Of a stretch of DNA of 9,729 nt, positions 1-6,405 are shown one piece after another (positions within the stretch are counted from its first letter, which is position 1; each line of letters opens with the position of its first letter). The translations under genes and the position numbers were made by a program. The notes beneath the pieces were generated by a model, which had not been told where the DNA came from, did no database searches, and worked only from the letters and a program-made list of their open reading frames with translations. Source of the DNA: Alectryocaccomicrobium faecavium (GTDB taxonomy: Bacteria > Bacillota > Clostridia > Christensenellales > Aristaeellaceae); contig DVOT01000181.1 of assembly GCA_018713425.1 (NCBI GenBank), forward strand, positions 1-9,729. The letters run 5' to 3'.

Positions 1-64
1 TCCTCTAGGTAATTTATTATAGCATAAGAGACCTTGTTATGCCATAAAGATGGCAAGACTGACA

Positions 65-463
65 TTAAGACGAAATTAAGATACCCATGGGACATGAGGT
101 GTAATTTACCCTTGACAAATCTCTTTCCAGAAGTATATGCCGGGCAAAGCGTGTGTAAAGCCGCCCTTCATCGTCTTTAAGAGCATACAATTCATCAAAC
201 AAAGGGGTTGCGTTCGTGTCCTCATCAATAATGCCATACGCTTTTAGTCCCAACCTGCAATTCATCGCCAGCTTGCGTCTGTTGGCTTCACTACCGCCAC
301 CCTTTGAGGCAAAATACCTTTGAAGAATTGCGTTTTCAAGTGCAGCCTTGTCCCCATTGTATTCTCTACAAAACTCAAGAAGCACAGGTAGGTCAATCTG
401 GGAAGGCGAAAACTCGCTACCAAAAGGTAAGTTCGTTCTTTCCGTTTCGGCAAGCCTCCAAAA
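65..463 (-). pseudogene. Fragment of an unrecognised protein, start codon missing
   Basis: An open minus-strand frame runs from a TAG at 464-466 to a TAA at 65-67, giving about 133 residues. It has protein-like composition, with stretches such as NLPFGSEFSPSQIDLP (near 386-433), LENAILQRYFAS, LGLKAYGIIDED and LYALKDDEG. No ATG, GTG or TTG lies before the conserved-looking LPFGSEF stretch; the first usable start is a GTG at 383-385, inside that stretch. The protein ends abruptly after an ARHILLE motif with a low-complexity tail, so it appears cut at both ends. The style recalls N-terminal domains of uncharacterised proteins seen near restriction or defence loci, but that is an impression from memory, not a family assignment. 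It sits in a lower-GC decayed region beside a phage-like fragment. Confidence is fair that it is a gene remnant and low for any function. Confidence 0.45.
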
Positions 464-516
464 CTAAGCTGTATCAATATCAGCTTTATTCTACCGTGTT
501 TCTGTAAATTGTGCAA

Positions 517-648
517 GCTTTTTTGCCTTCGTCTTTTCGCGTAAAGCTTCAGATCCGCCTTGTAGTATTCAAAGCTGTCGATCCGCGTGATATCGTACAG
601 GACACCATTGAAGCGGATGCGATCCAGTTCACTTCGCGCTGTCTTCGT
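517..648 (-). pseudogene. Remnant resembling the C-terminus of a phage head-closure / head-tail joining protein
   Basis: Minus-strand translation gives about 44 residues containing RIRFNGVLYDITRIDSFEYY followed by KADLKLYAKRR. The pattern 'FNG-x-x-YDI-x-x-ID...YK-x-DLKLYA' resembles the C-terminal beta-strands of small phage head-closure (SPP1 gp16-like / PF05521-type) proteins. The frame stays open from about 675 to 262 with no stop after the KRR end, and the upstream side runs straight into a GC-rich palindromic repeat at about 649, so neither a start nor a proper stop is present. I read it as a prophage scrap left after deletion or repeat insertion. A chance open frame is the alternative, but the length and alternating hydrophobic pattern make that less likely. 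Confidence 0.4.
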
Positions 649-771
649 CCCTCCACCCCTTCGGGGCTTCGACGGCTACGGCCTGTTTCCGCCACTGGCG
701 GCCTCCGTGCGCCCCTTTTGCTCAGGGGAGCCTTTTGGGAAGCGGCACAACCATTAGGAGGCAGTACTGCC
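649..771. repeat. REP-like GC-rich palindromic intergenic repeat block
   Basis: Four short inverted repeats are packed into 116 bp: CCCC-TTC-GGGG at 656-666, CCGCC-ACT-GGCGG at 689-701, CCCCT/AGGGG (arms 712-716 and 724-728, 7-nt loop) and the perfect 12-bp palindrome GGCAGTACTGCC at 760-771. The block lies between a decayed phage-like fragment and the 3' end of the solute-binding-like gene (stop at 793-795). Stretches such as 'CTCAGGGGAGCCTTTTGG' (721-738) look like dispersed palindromic repeats common in genomes of gut Clostridia. That is recalled knowledge and was not checked here. It could also help end transcription from the minus strand, although no clean T-tract follows any hairpin. 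Confidence 0.55.
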
Positions 772-792
772 CAAACGCGTTCTTTTCTCGCG

Positions 793-3009
793 CTATTGTC
801 CCTCCAGCTCCATCATAGCAAACCGCTCGTCCATCGTGGCGATGAACGCCTCGCCGCTGAGCAGGCCCTGCACATATTGTTGCACAATTTCGGATTGCGC
901 CTGTCCGGCGGGATCGTTGCCGGAGAGCGCGGTATACGGCGCAAATTGCATGCGCTGCGCGGCTTCGCGGTAGGCGGCGATGCTCTGCGGACTGATGAAG
1001 TATTTGCGGGTTTGTTCGTATTCCGCCTTTTCCCGCTGCGCTTCCGCCAGGCGCGCTTCTAGCTCCGCGGCCCGCTGTGCGTCGCTTTGGCGCTCTAGCT
1101 GCTCCGTATAGCTGGCGATGGCCTCGTCATAGCGCTGCATATCGAGCTCGAATGTGCGGTTGAGCACGGGGGTATTTTGCTCGGGCTGCGTCATGATCCA
1201 GAACGCCTCGTCCAGCTCTGCCGCCAGCGCCTCGATGTATTCCATGGCCAGCTCTGGTTCCCGCGAATAGGGGTTCACAAAGGCGATGATCATCTGCATG
1301 GAAATGACGGGCGCGTCCCCGGCCGCGTTGCCCAGCGGATGGGGCACGAAGTGCGCGTCGTAATCCCCTTCGGTTACGCCGATGTCGTGCCATAGCCGGA
1401 ACAGGGCGGAAACCTGCGGCAAAACGAGCGCGCTGCTGGCCGCGGGCGCTAGAAACGGTTGCAGCGCGTCCCAGTCCACGGCCTCATACGCCGATAGCAT
1501 CTCCCGGAACTGCGGCGTATCCAGGCGCAGGGGCGCGCCGTTGGCCCGCTGCTGGATGAGATAGCTTTCCACCATAAAGAGGAAGAGGCGCTCCCGGAGG
1601 AACTCCGCGCGGGTGAAGCCGTCGAACAGCGTAATTTCGCCCGCTGCGTCCGTCAAGAGACCGGGCAAGCGCTCGAGCAGCGCGTAAAGCTCCGGCCATG
1701 TCTGGGGATACTCCTGCGGCGTGAGCCCGATCTGCGCGAAGGCCTCTGGATTGAGGCCGAACAGGCTCATGGAATAGCAGGCGAGCGGCATGCCCACGGG
1801 TTCGCCTTCGCGCACGAGCCATTCCTGCATGGCGGGATACATGGCCGCGATGTGCGCCGCGAGGGTTTCGCTTGGCGCCAGGGAGGCCATATAGCCGCGC
1901 TCGAAGAGGGGCAGATATTCCGAGCCGATGAGCTTCACCAGATAGACGTCGGTCTCCGGCGATTGGTTCAGCATGTCGCTTAGGGCGGTGGCGTCATCGT
2001 TGGCGCGCTCCACCACCACGCCGGGATGGGCGGCCTGGAAGGCGTAAAAGGCGCGGTCAGAAGGCGCGTCGAACCGGTCTTCCACCACCAACTTGCGCGC
2101 CTCCTGCGCCGTGGCGCGCAGGGGCGCTTGCCACACTTGGCGTTGGTCGGCGAGGCTGTAATGGGATTCCGTCACGCTGGGCAGCGCGGCGATCTGCGTG
2201 CCCAGCGGCAGGGGCGAGAGGGTTTCTATGGCATCCAGGCGCATGTCCGGCGCGCTGTGCAACGCGCCTTCGGAATAAAAATAGAGCGCGCCAGAGGGCG
2301 CGTCGTAGAACAGCCCGGCTGCGTCCGCCGGGAAAGCGCCCAGCGGCGCATAGCGCATGTCGCGATAGGAAATCTGCCCCAGCTCGCCGCTGCGCAGCGC
2401 GGCGAGCATGCCTTCCTGCCCGTAGGGCGCAATGCAGGAAAGGCCGTCTATGGCGGTAATCGTGCAACTGCCCTCTTCCGCGTCGAAGGCGGCAATGCGC
2501 GTTTGGGCGGCATCGTCCGTCAGGAGGGCGTATATCGTGCTCTCCTGCGCAAAAACGCAGGAAAGCGCAGGGGAAAATCGCGGATCGGCGCCAATGCCGT
2601 CCCAGTCCAGGCGCGTTTGCAGCGCGGCGGTGGCTGCGCCATCCGCGATTTTGAGCGAAAACAGGCCGCCGTATGCCACATACGCCGCGCCGCCTTCGTT
2701 GCCGCCCACGCGCCCCAGTAGATACAGCGCGCCGTTCAGGCGCACGGGCGCGAGGAATTCCAGCCACGCGCGTTCCAAATCCAGCTCGCCTTCCAGCGCC
2801 ACGGGAATGGCTTCGCCCGCCGCGTTTTCGCCCAGCGCGTACAGGCGGCCGTTGGCCAGCGCGTAGAGCGCGCCTTCTGCTTCGAAGGGGAAGATGGGCC
2901 CGGAGACGCCGCTCTGGAACAACATCGCGCTCTCTTCCGCCCGCGCGGGCGGCGCGCAGGCCAGCGGCAGTATGCACAGCAACAGCAGGGCAAGAATCGC
3001 TTTTTTCAT
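793..3009 (-). CDS. Secreted solute-binding-like protein with propeller-like N-terminal half
   Basis: A 738-residue protein. The ATG at 3007-3009 is chosen because AAGGAGC lies 7-8 nt upstream and a signal peptide follows directly (MKKAILALLLLCILPLACA, with likely cleavage after PPARA, about residue 24). Cys18 lies in PLAC, a poor lipobox, so lipid anchoring is uncertain. Residues 26-300 carry repeated short strand motifs (GALYALANGRLYALG, GALYLLG, TIYALL, GALYFYSEGALHSA) that suggest a beta-propeller. Residues 305-620 read like a family-1 extracellular solute-binding fold: FYAFQAAHPGVVVERA, TDVYLV, the hinge-like VGMPLACYSMSLFGLN, TWPELYALLERL, and VISMQMIIAFVNPYS followed by AMEYIEALA. A charged coiled coil spans about 634-671. 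It presumably binds a ligand outside the membrane. No permease or ATPase is adjacent, so its transporter partner, if any, lies elsewhere. The family call is from motif style only. Confidence 0.8.
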   Translation of the reverse strand: MKKAILALLLLCILPLACAPPARAEESAMLFQSGVSGPIFPFEAEGALYALANGRLYALGENAAGEAIPVALEGELDLERAWLEFLAPVRLNGALYLLGRVGGNEGGAAYVAYGGLFSLKIADGAATAALQTRLDWDGIGADPRFSPALSCVFAQESTIYALLTDDAAQTRIAAFDAEEGSCTITAIDGLSCIAPYGQEGMLAALRSGELGQISYRDMRYAPLGAFPADAAGLFYDAPSGALYFYSEGALHSAPDMRLDAIETLSPLPLGTQIAALPSVTESHYSLADQRQVWQAPLRATAQEARKLVVEDRFDAPSDRAFYAFQAAHPGVVVERANDDATALSDMLNQSPETDVYLVKLIGSEYLPLFERGYMASLAPSETLAAHIAAMYPAMQEWLVREGEPVGMPLACYSMSLFGLNPEAFAQIGLTPQEYPQTWPELYALLERLPGLLTDAAGEITLFDGFTRAEFLRERLFLFMVESYLIQQRANGAPLRLDTPQFREMLSAYEAVDWDALQPFLAPAASSALVLPQVSALFRLWHDIGVTEGDYDAHFVPHPLGNAAGDAPVISMQMIIAFVNPYSREPELAMEYIEALAAELDEAFWIMTQPEQNTPVLNRTFELDMQRYDEAIASYTEQLERQSDAQRAAELEARLAEAQREKAEYEQTRKYFISPQSIAAYREAAQRMQFAPYTALSGNDPAGQAQSEIVQQYVQGLLSGEAFIATMDERFAMMELEGQ

Positions 3010-3036
3010 GGCAAAAGCTCCTTTCAAAATGGAATT

Positions 3037-3060
3037 ACTACATAAAGTATAACATGTAGT
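3037..3060. promoter_or_regulatory. 7-bp inverted repeat around the -10 box, candidate operator
   Basis: ACTACAT (3037-3043) and ATGTAGT (3054-3060) are perfect inverted copies separated by 10 nt, and the -10 hexamer lies between them. A dimeric repressor bound here would block RNA polymerase. The TACA/TGTA half-sites recall BlaI/CopY-type operators, but the spacing (12 nt between TACA and TGTA) differs from the usual TACA-NN-TGTA, so no regulator family is assigned. Confidence 0.4.
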
Positions 3061-3074
3061 GTTACAAAATGCAA
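3046..3074 (-). promoter_or_regulatory. Predicted SigA-type promoter of the solute-binding-like gene
   Basis: On the minus strand TTGCAT (3069-3074) and TATACT (3046-3051) are separated by 17 nt, matching the housekeeping consensus at 4/6 and 5/6. Transcription would start near 3039, leaving a leader of about 30 nt with the AAGGAGC ribosome site. The position supports the ATG at 3009 over more upstream in-frame starts, which would overlap the promoter. Confidence 0.6.
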
Positions 3075-3085
3075 TAGATGGCATG

Positions 3086-3150
3086 ATTTAATTTAAATTT
3101 ATTAAATTATATATATATTATAATTTATTTTAGATAATTTAATAAAAAAT
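3086..3150. other. Extreme AT tract between divergent genes
   Basis: This 65-nt stretch contains a single G (3133) and no C in an otherwise GC-rich window. It lies between the promoter of the minus-strand solute-binding-like gene and the plus-strand small secreted protein. It contains TATAAT (3119-3124) and runs of A and T. It may act as an UP-element-like or easily melted region, a binding site for AT-preferring nucleoid proteins, or simply the edge of acquired DNA. Confidence 0.7.
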
Positions 3151-3152
3151 CA

Positions 3153-3176
3153 ATATTGCATATGGCGATGCAATAT
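3153..3176. promoter_or_regulatory. 9-bp perfect inverted repeat upstream of the small secreted protein
   Basis: ATATTGCAT (3153-3161) is matched exactly by ATGCAATAT (3168-3176) across a 6-nt spacer. The left arm contains a possible -35 (TTGCAT, 3156-3161) with CACAAT 17 nt further on (3179-3184), a weak promoter-like pair. The dyad therefore sits where an operator for the plus-strand gene at 3250 would be expected. No strong promoter stands out in this AT-rich background, so the assignment is tentative. Confidence 0.4.
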
Positions 3177-3249
3177 GGCACAATTTAATTACAATAATTG
3201 ATTTGTTAAAGGGAGTGTGTGTATTAAGCGAAGAAAGGAGGGGAATGAA

Positions 3250-3597
3250 ATGAAAAAGGCTAGTTTGCTTCTCGCGCTGATTATGATGCTCACAATGCTG
3301 CCAATAGGTGGGGTTGCAGGAGAGGAAGAGGGGCATATACATCCATTAAGGTCGGTTACCTGCAAATGTGGAAATGGTAATGTGGGCTCTTTTGATGTAT
3401 ATTGCTCATATACCGTATCTTCATATACTGGGGAAACACGTTGCACTCGGAACCCTGGATGCTATGTGAGGCAAGGATTGGCGTATACCTATTGGATCTG
3501 CCATTATTGCGGTAACAATAATGGATCGGTACATGTGCACACACGGGAGCATTCGCATTGTGCGGATGAAGTGGTGTGTTCGTTGCCGAGATATTGA
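3250..3597 (+). CDS. Small secreted Cys/His-rich protein of unknown function
   Basis: A 115-residue protein. The ATG at 3250 follows GAAAGGAGGGG (3233-3243) and opens a clear signal peptide: two lysines, then LLLALIMMLTMLPIGG, with cleavage likely at VAG before EEEG (about residues 23-24). Another ATG at 3245 is closed by TGA after one codon. The mature part has nine cysteines (38, 40, 52, 65, 71, 84, 87, 104, 110) and seven histidines, including a C-K-C pair, CHYC at 84-87, an early HIH and a late HVHTREHSHC cluster. This could be a disulfide-bonded or zinc-binding exported protein; I recognise no family. It is divergent from the solute-binding-like gene, convergent with transketolase, lies in an AT-rich island, and has visibly lower GC than its neighbours, which suggests separate ancestry. 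It is very likely a real gene; function is unknown. Confidence 0.75.
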   Translation: MKKASLLLALIMMLTMLPIGGVAGEEEGHIHPLRSVTCKCGNGNVGSFDVYCSYTVSSYTGETRCTRNPGCYVRQGLAYTYWICHYCGNNNGSVHVHTREHSHCADEVVCSLPRY

Positions 3598-3655
3598 TTC
3601 TTCGAGGCAGGCATTGACTACGCCACACACTCCTGAAAAGTGCCGCAAAGGCAAA

Positions 3656-3688
3656 CGCGGCCCCGGCTTTTTTCGAGCCGGGGCCGCG
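3656..3688 (-). terminator. Strong hairpin terminator after transketolase, possibly bidirectional
   Basis: A perfect 13-bp GC-rich stem (3656-3668 pairing with 3676-3688) with a 7-nt loop begins 12 nt beyond the transketolase stop (3701-3703). On the minus strand it is followed by TTTGCCTTT, a modest T-tract. On the plus strand it is followed by TCGTTTT, so it could also end transcripts of the convergent gene that stops at 3597. Confidence 0.8.
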
Positions 3689-3700
3689 TCGTTTTGCATC

Positions 3701-5677
3701 TTACTTCTTGGCGAGCACATTCATCGCCGTGGCGGCGACGTTTTCGGCGGTGAAGCCGAACTTTTCGAAGAGGGTCTTGTACGGGGCGGAAGCGCCGAAG
3801 CCGTGCATGCAGATCACCGCGCCATCCAGGCCCACATACTTGTGCCAGCCCAGCTCCGCGCCGGCTTCCACGGCCACGCGCGCGCGCACGCCGTCGGGCA
3901 GCACGGATTGCTTATAGGCCTCGTCCTGCTCGTCGAACAGTTCGAAGGAAGGCATGGAGACCACGCGCGCATCCACGCCCTTTTCCTTGAGCAGGGCCTG
4001 GGCGTTCACGCAGGGTTCGACCTCGCTGCCCGAAGCGAGGAGGATGACGTCCGGCGTCTCCTTCTCGGAATCGGCAATGATGTAGCCGCCCTTGAGCGCG
4101 GCGGGGCCGCTCTTTTCATACAGGGGCAGATCCTGGCGCGTGAGCACCAGCGAGACGGGCCGGTCGCCCGTGAGACCCTGGTACCAACCGGCGGCCACTT
4201 CGCGGGAATCCGCGGGGCGGAACACGATCATGTTGGGGATGGCGCGCAGGCCCGCCAGGTGCTCGATGGGCTGGTGGGTGGGGCCGTCCTCGCCCACGCC
4301 GATGGAGTCGTGCGTGAGCACGTACACCACGTTGAGGCCCATCAGGGCGGACATGCGCATGGCGTTCTTCATGTAATCGCTGAACACGAAGAAGGTGGCG
4401 CAATAGGGGCGCAGGCCGCCGTGCAGCTTCAGGCCGTTGCAAATGGCGGCCATGGCATGCTCGCGCACGCCAAAGTGCAGGTTCGCGCCGGTGGGGTTCT
4501 CGGCGGAGAAATCGCCGCGGCCCTTCATTTCGGTCTTGTTCGAGGGGGCCAGGTCGGCGCTGCCGCCGATCAGGTTCGGCACGCGCGCGGCCAAGCGGTT
4601 GATGACCTCGCCGCTGGAATTGCGGGTGGCGGCCTTCTTGTCAAAGGCCCAATAGGCCTCGTCGTGCAGCAAGTCCACGGGCAGTTCTTCGCTGTGCCAC
4701 GCCTGGTATTCCTGGTAGAGATCCGGGTGCGCGGCCTTGTATTCGTCCATCAGGCGCAGCCAGGCCTGGCGCGCCTCTTCGCCGCGGGCCGTGGCTTCCG
4801 CCGCGCGGGCGTACACGTCTTCCGGCACGGTGAAGGGCGGGTAATCCCAGCCCAGGGCCTTCTTGGTTTCCGCCAGGGCCTCGTCGCCCAGCGGTTCGCC
4901 GTGCGCGCTGGCCTTGCCCGCCTTGGGCGAGCCAAAGCCGATCTGCGTGTGGCACACGATGAGGGTGGGCTTATCGCTTCCCTTGGCCAGGCGGATGGCG
5001 GCGCCCACGTTCTTGTGGCAATTGCCGTCCTTTACGTCGATCACGTTCCAGCCATAGGCGCGGAAGCGGGCGGGCACGTCCTCGCGGAAGGCGATGTCCG
5101 TATCGCCCTCGATGGAGATCTCGTTGTCGTCGTACAGGGCGATCAGCTTGTTGAGCTTCAGCGTGCCGGCCAGCGAGCAGGCCTCGTGCGAGATGCCTTC
5201 CATCATGCAGCCGTCGCCCAGGATGCAATAGGTGTAGTGGTCGACCACCGGGAAGCCTTCCCGGTTGAAATGCGCGGCCAGGTATTTTTCCGCCATGGCG
5301 AAGCCCACGGCGTTGGCAATGCCCTGGCCGAGCGGGCCGGTGGTGGTTTCCACGCCGATGGTGTGCTTATATTCCGGATGGCCCGGCGTCTTGGAGCCGT
5401 ATTGACGGAAGGACTTCAGGTCGTCCATCGTCAGCCCATAGCCGAACAGGTGCAAAAGCGAATAGATCAGCATGGAGCCGTGCCCGCTGGAGAGCACGAA
5501 GCGGTCGCGATTGTCCCACTTGGGATCGGCGTTGGTGTGCACCATGTGCTTGCCCCACACGGCATAGGCCATAGCGGCGGCGCCCATCGGCATGCCGGGA
5601 TGGCCGCTCTTGGCCTTCTGCACGCCCTCGGCGGAGAGGACGCGGATTGCGTTGACGACTTTTTGGTCCAGACCCAT
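3701..5677 (-). CDS. tkt: Transketolase
   Basis: A 658-residue, full-length thiamine-diphosphate enzyme that moves two-carbon ketol units between pentose-phosphate-pathway sugars in the cytoplasm. Visible landmarks in order: SGHPGMPMG (24-32, with His26), SSGHGSM (His66), GPLGQG (114-119), the ThDP motif GDGCMMEG (154-161) with DDNEISIEG following, His259 near the substrate channel, GGSADLAPSN (371-380), FGVREHAM with the catalytic Glu at 406, HDSIGVGEDGPTHQP (455-469 region, with substrate-binding histidines) and LTRQDLP (Arg514 region). The ATG at 5675-5677 is chosen because GGGAGAG lies just upstream and MGLDQKVVNAIRVLS is the usual family beginning; an earlier in-frame start at 5761 would overlap the aldolase stop and adds an atypical Cys-rich leader. 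It lies 80 bp after the class II aldolase, has its own promoter, and is followed by a terminator. All key residues appear intact. Confidence 0.97.
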   Translation of the reverse strand: MGLDQKVVNAIRVLSAEGVQKAKSGHPGMPMGAAAMAYAVWGKHMVHTNADPKWDNRDRFVLSSGHGSMLIYSLLHLFGYGLTMDDLKSFRQYGSKTPGHPEYKHTIGVETTTGPLGQGIANAVGFAMAEKYLAAHFNREGFPVVDHYTYCILGDGCMMEGISHEACSLAGTLKLNKLIALYDDNEISIEGDTDIAFREDVPARFRAYGWNVIDVKDGNCHKNVGAAIRLAKGSDKPTLIVCHTQIGFGSPKAGKASAHGEPLGDEALAETKKALGWDYPPFTVPEDVYARAAEATARGEEARQAWLRLMDEYKAAHPDLYQEYQAWHSEELPVDLLHDEAYWAFDKKAATRNSSGEVINRLAARVPNLIGGSADLAPSNKTEMKGRGDFSAENPTGANLHFGVREHAMAAICNGLKLHGGLRPYCATFFVFSDYMKNAMRMSALMGLNVVYVLTHDSIGVGEDGPTHQPIEHLAGLRAIPNMIVFRPADSREVAAGWYQGLTGDRPVSLVLTRQDLPLYEKSGPAALKGGYIIADSEKETPDVILLASGSEVEPCVNAQALLKEKGVDARVVSMPSFELFDEQDEAYKQSVLPDGVRARVAVEAGAELGWHKYVGLDGAVICMHGFGASAPYKTLFEKFGFTAENVAATAMNVLAKK

Positions 5678-5712
5678 AAGTAATCTCTCCCTTGATGAAT
5701 TTTCTGTGCAAT

Positions 5713-5741
5713 ATTGTACCGGATTGCCGCAAGCGCCGCAA
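5713..5741 (-). promoter_or_regulatory. Predicted SigA-type promoter of transketolase
   Basis: TTGCGG (5736-5741) and TACAAT (5713-5718) are separated by exactly 17 nt on the minus strand, 36 nt upstream of the transketolase ATG, which predicts a leader of about 29 nt. The TACAAT stands out against the local GC-rich sequence. It would let transketolase be expressed independently of the upstream aldolase operon. Confidence 0.65.
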
Positions 5742-5757
5742 GAGCAGGCGGCAAAAA

Positions 5758-6402
5758 TCAACGCGCGCTTAATCGAAGCCTTTCAATCTCCGCCACGTCC
5801 GCGTCCCCCAGCGGGCACTCGCCGCCGCGCTCGCGCGCCAGGTGCAAAACCTTGGCGATGGTTTCGATGCCTTCCAGCTTGTAGGCGGCGTCCAGCGCGG
5901 TGGCGGCCACGGCGGCCAGGCCATGGTTGGCCAGCAGGAACGCGTCGTATTCCTGCAAAACCGCGGGCACATCGGCATTCACCGCCTCGGTGGAGGCGCG
6001 GCCATAGCGGCAAACGGGCACGCGGCCATAGTGCAGCATCAGTTCCGGATAGCCGCGGGTCTCGATGGGTTCGCAGCGCAGCGCGAACGACGTGGCGTAC
6101 GGCGGATGCGCGTGCGCCACGGCCTGGGCATCGCCCCGGTTGCGGTAGCAGCACAGGTGCAGCTTCAGCTCGCTGGAAGGCTTGCGCCCCTTGCCCGCGC
6201 GGATGACGGCGCCGCTAGCGATGTCCACTTCCACCAGGTCATCCGGTGTGAGCAGCTCTTTGCAGATTTGCGTGGGCGTGATGAAAATGGAATCGCCCAC
6301 GCGGATGGAAACATTGCCCTCGTACGCGTTGACCAGGTGGCGCTTGTACAGCAGTTTGGCGGCCGCCAGGCAATCCGCGGCGGCTTGAATGCGATTGATC
6401 AT
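5758..6402 (-). CDS. Class II aldolase / adducin-family protein (fuculose-phosphate aldolase-like)
   Basis: 214 residues, close to the length of E. coli FucA (about 215). The family catalyses zinc-dependent aldol cleavage of phosphorylated sugars such as L-fuculose-1-phosphate to dihydroxyacetone phosphate plus an aldehyde; epimerase and other aldolase members exist, so the substrate is open. Visible motifs: YEGNVSIR (Asn30 in the phosphate pocket), PSSELKLH with the catalytic-position Glu78, AHAHPPYATSFA giving zinc ligands His97 and His99, and ANHGL with the third zinc ligand His160. The spacing matches FucA Glu73/His92/His94/His155 with a constant offset of five. Its ATG lies 3 bp after the DUF2461 stop, and AAGGAGG sits inside the end of that gene, so the two are probably translationally coupled. 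Transketolase follows in the same direction, which fits a sugar-phosphate role. Confidence 0.9.
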   Translation of the reverse strand: MINRIQAAADCLAAAKLLYKRHLVNAYEGNVSIRVGDSIFITPTQICKELLTPDDLVEVDIASGAVIRAGKGRKPSSELKLHLCCYRNRGDAQAVAHAHPPYATSFALRCEPIETRGYPELMLHYGRVPVCRYGRASTEAVNADVPAVLQEYDAFLLANHGLAAVAATALDAAYKLEGIETIAKVLHLARERGGECPLGDADVAEIERLRLSAR

Positions 6403-6405
6403 GGG

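Noticed and set aside
40..55. 6-bp hairpin TGCCAT/ATGGCA as a terminator for the fragment at 65-463
   Set aside because: The stem is short and AT-containing, with no T-tract on either side.
3007..3084. Upstream start for the solute-binding-like protein at 3084
   Set aside because: It would place the predicted promoter and inverted repeat inside the coding region and put 25 residues ahead of a standard signal peptide; the ATG at 3009 has a good ribosome site.
3521..5683. 720-codon open frame on the plus strand opposite transketolase
   Set aside because: It mirrors the transketolase gene in a GC-rich background, has low-complexity Gly/Ala/His/Val-rich composition, and the opposite strand encodes a full enzyme with all motifs.
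5678..5761. Extended transketolase start at 5761
   Set aside because: It overlaps the aldolase stop and the predicted promoter, and the extra residues are unlike transketolase N-termini.
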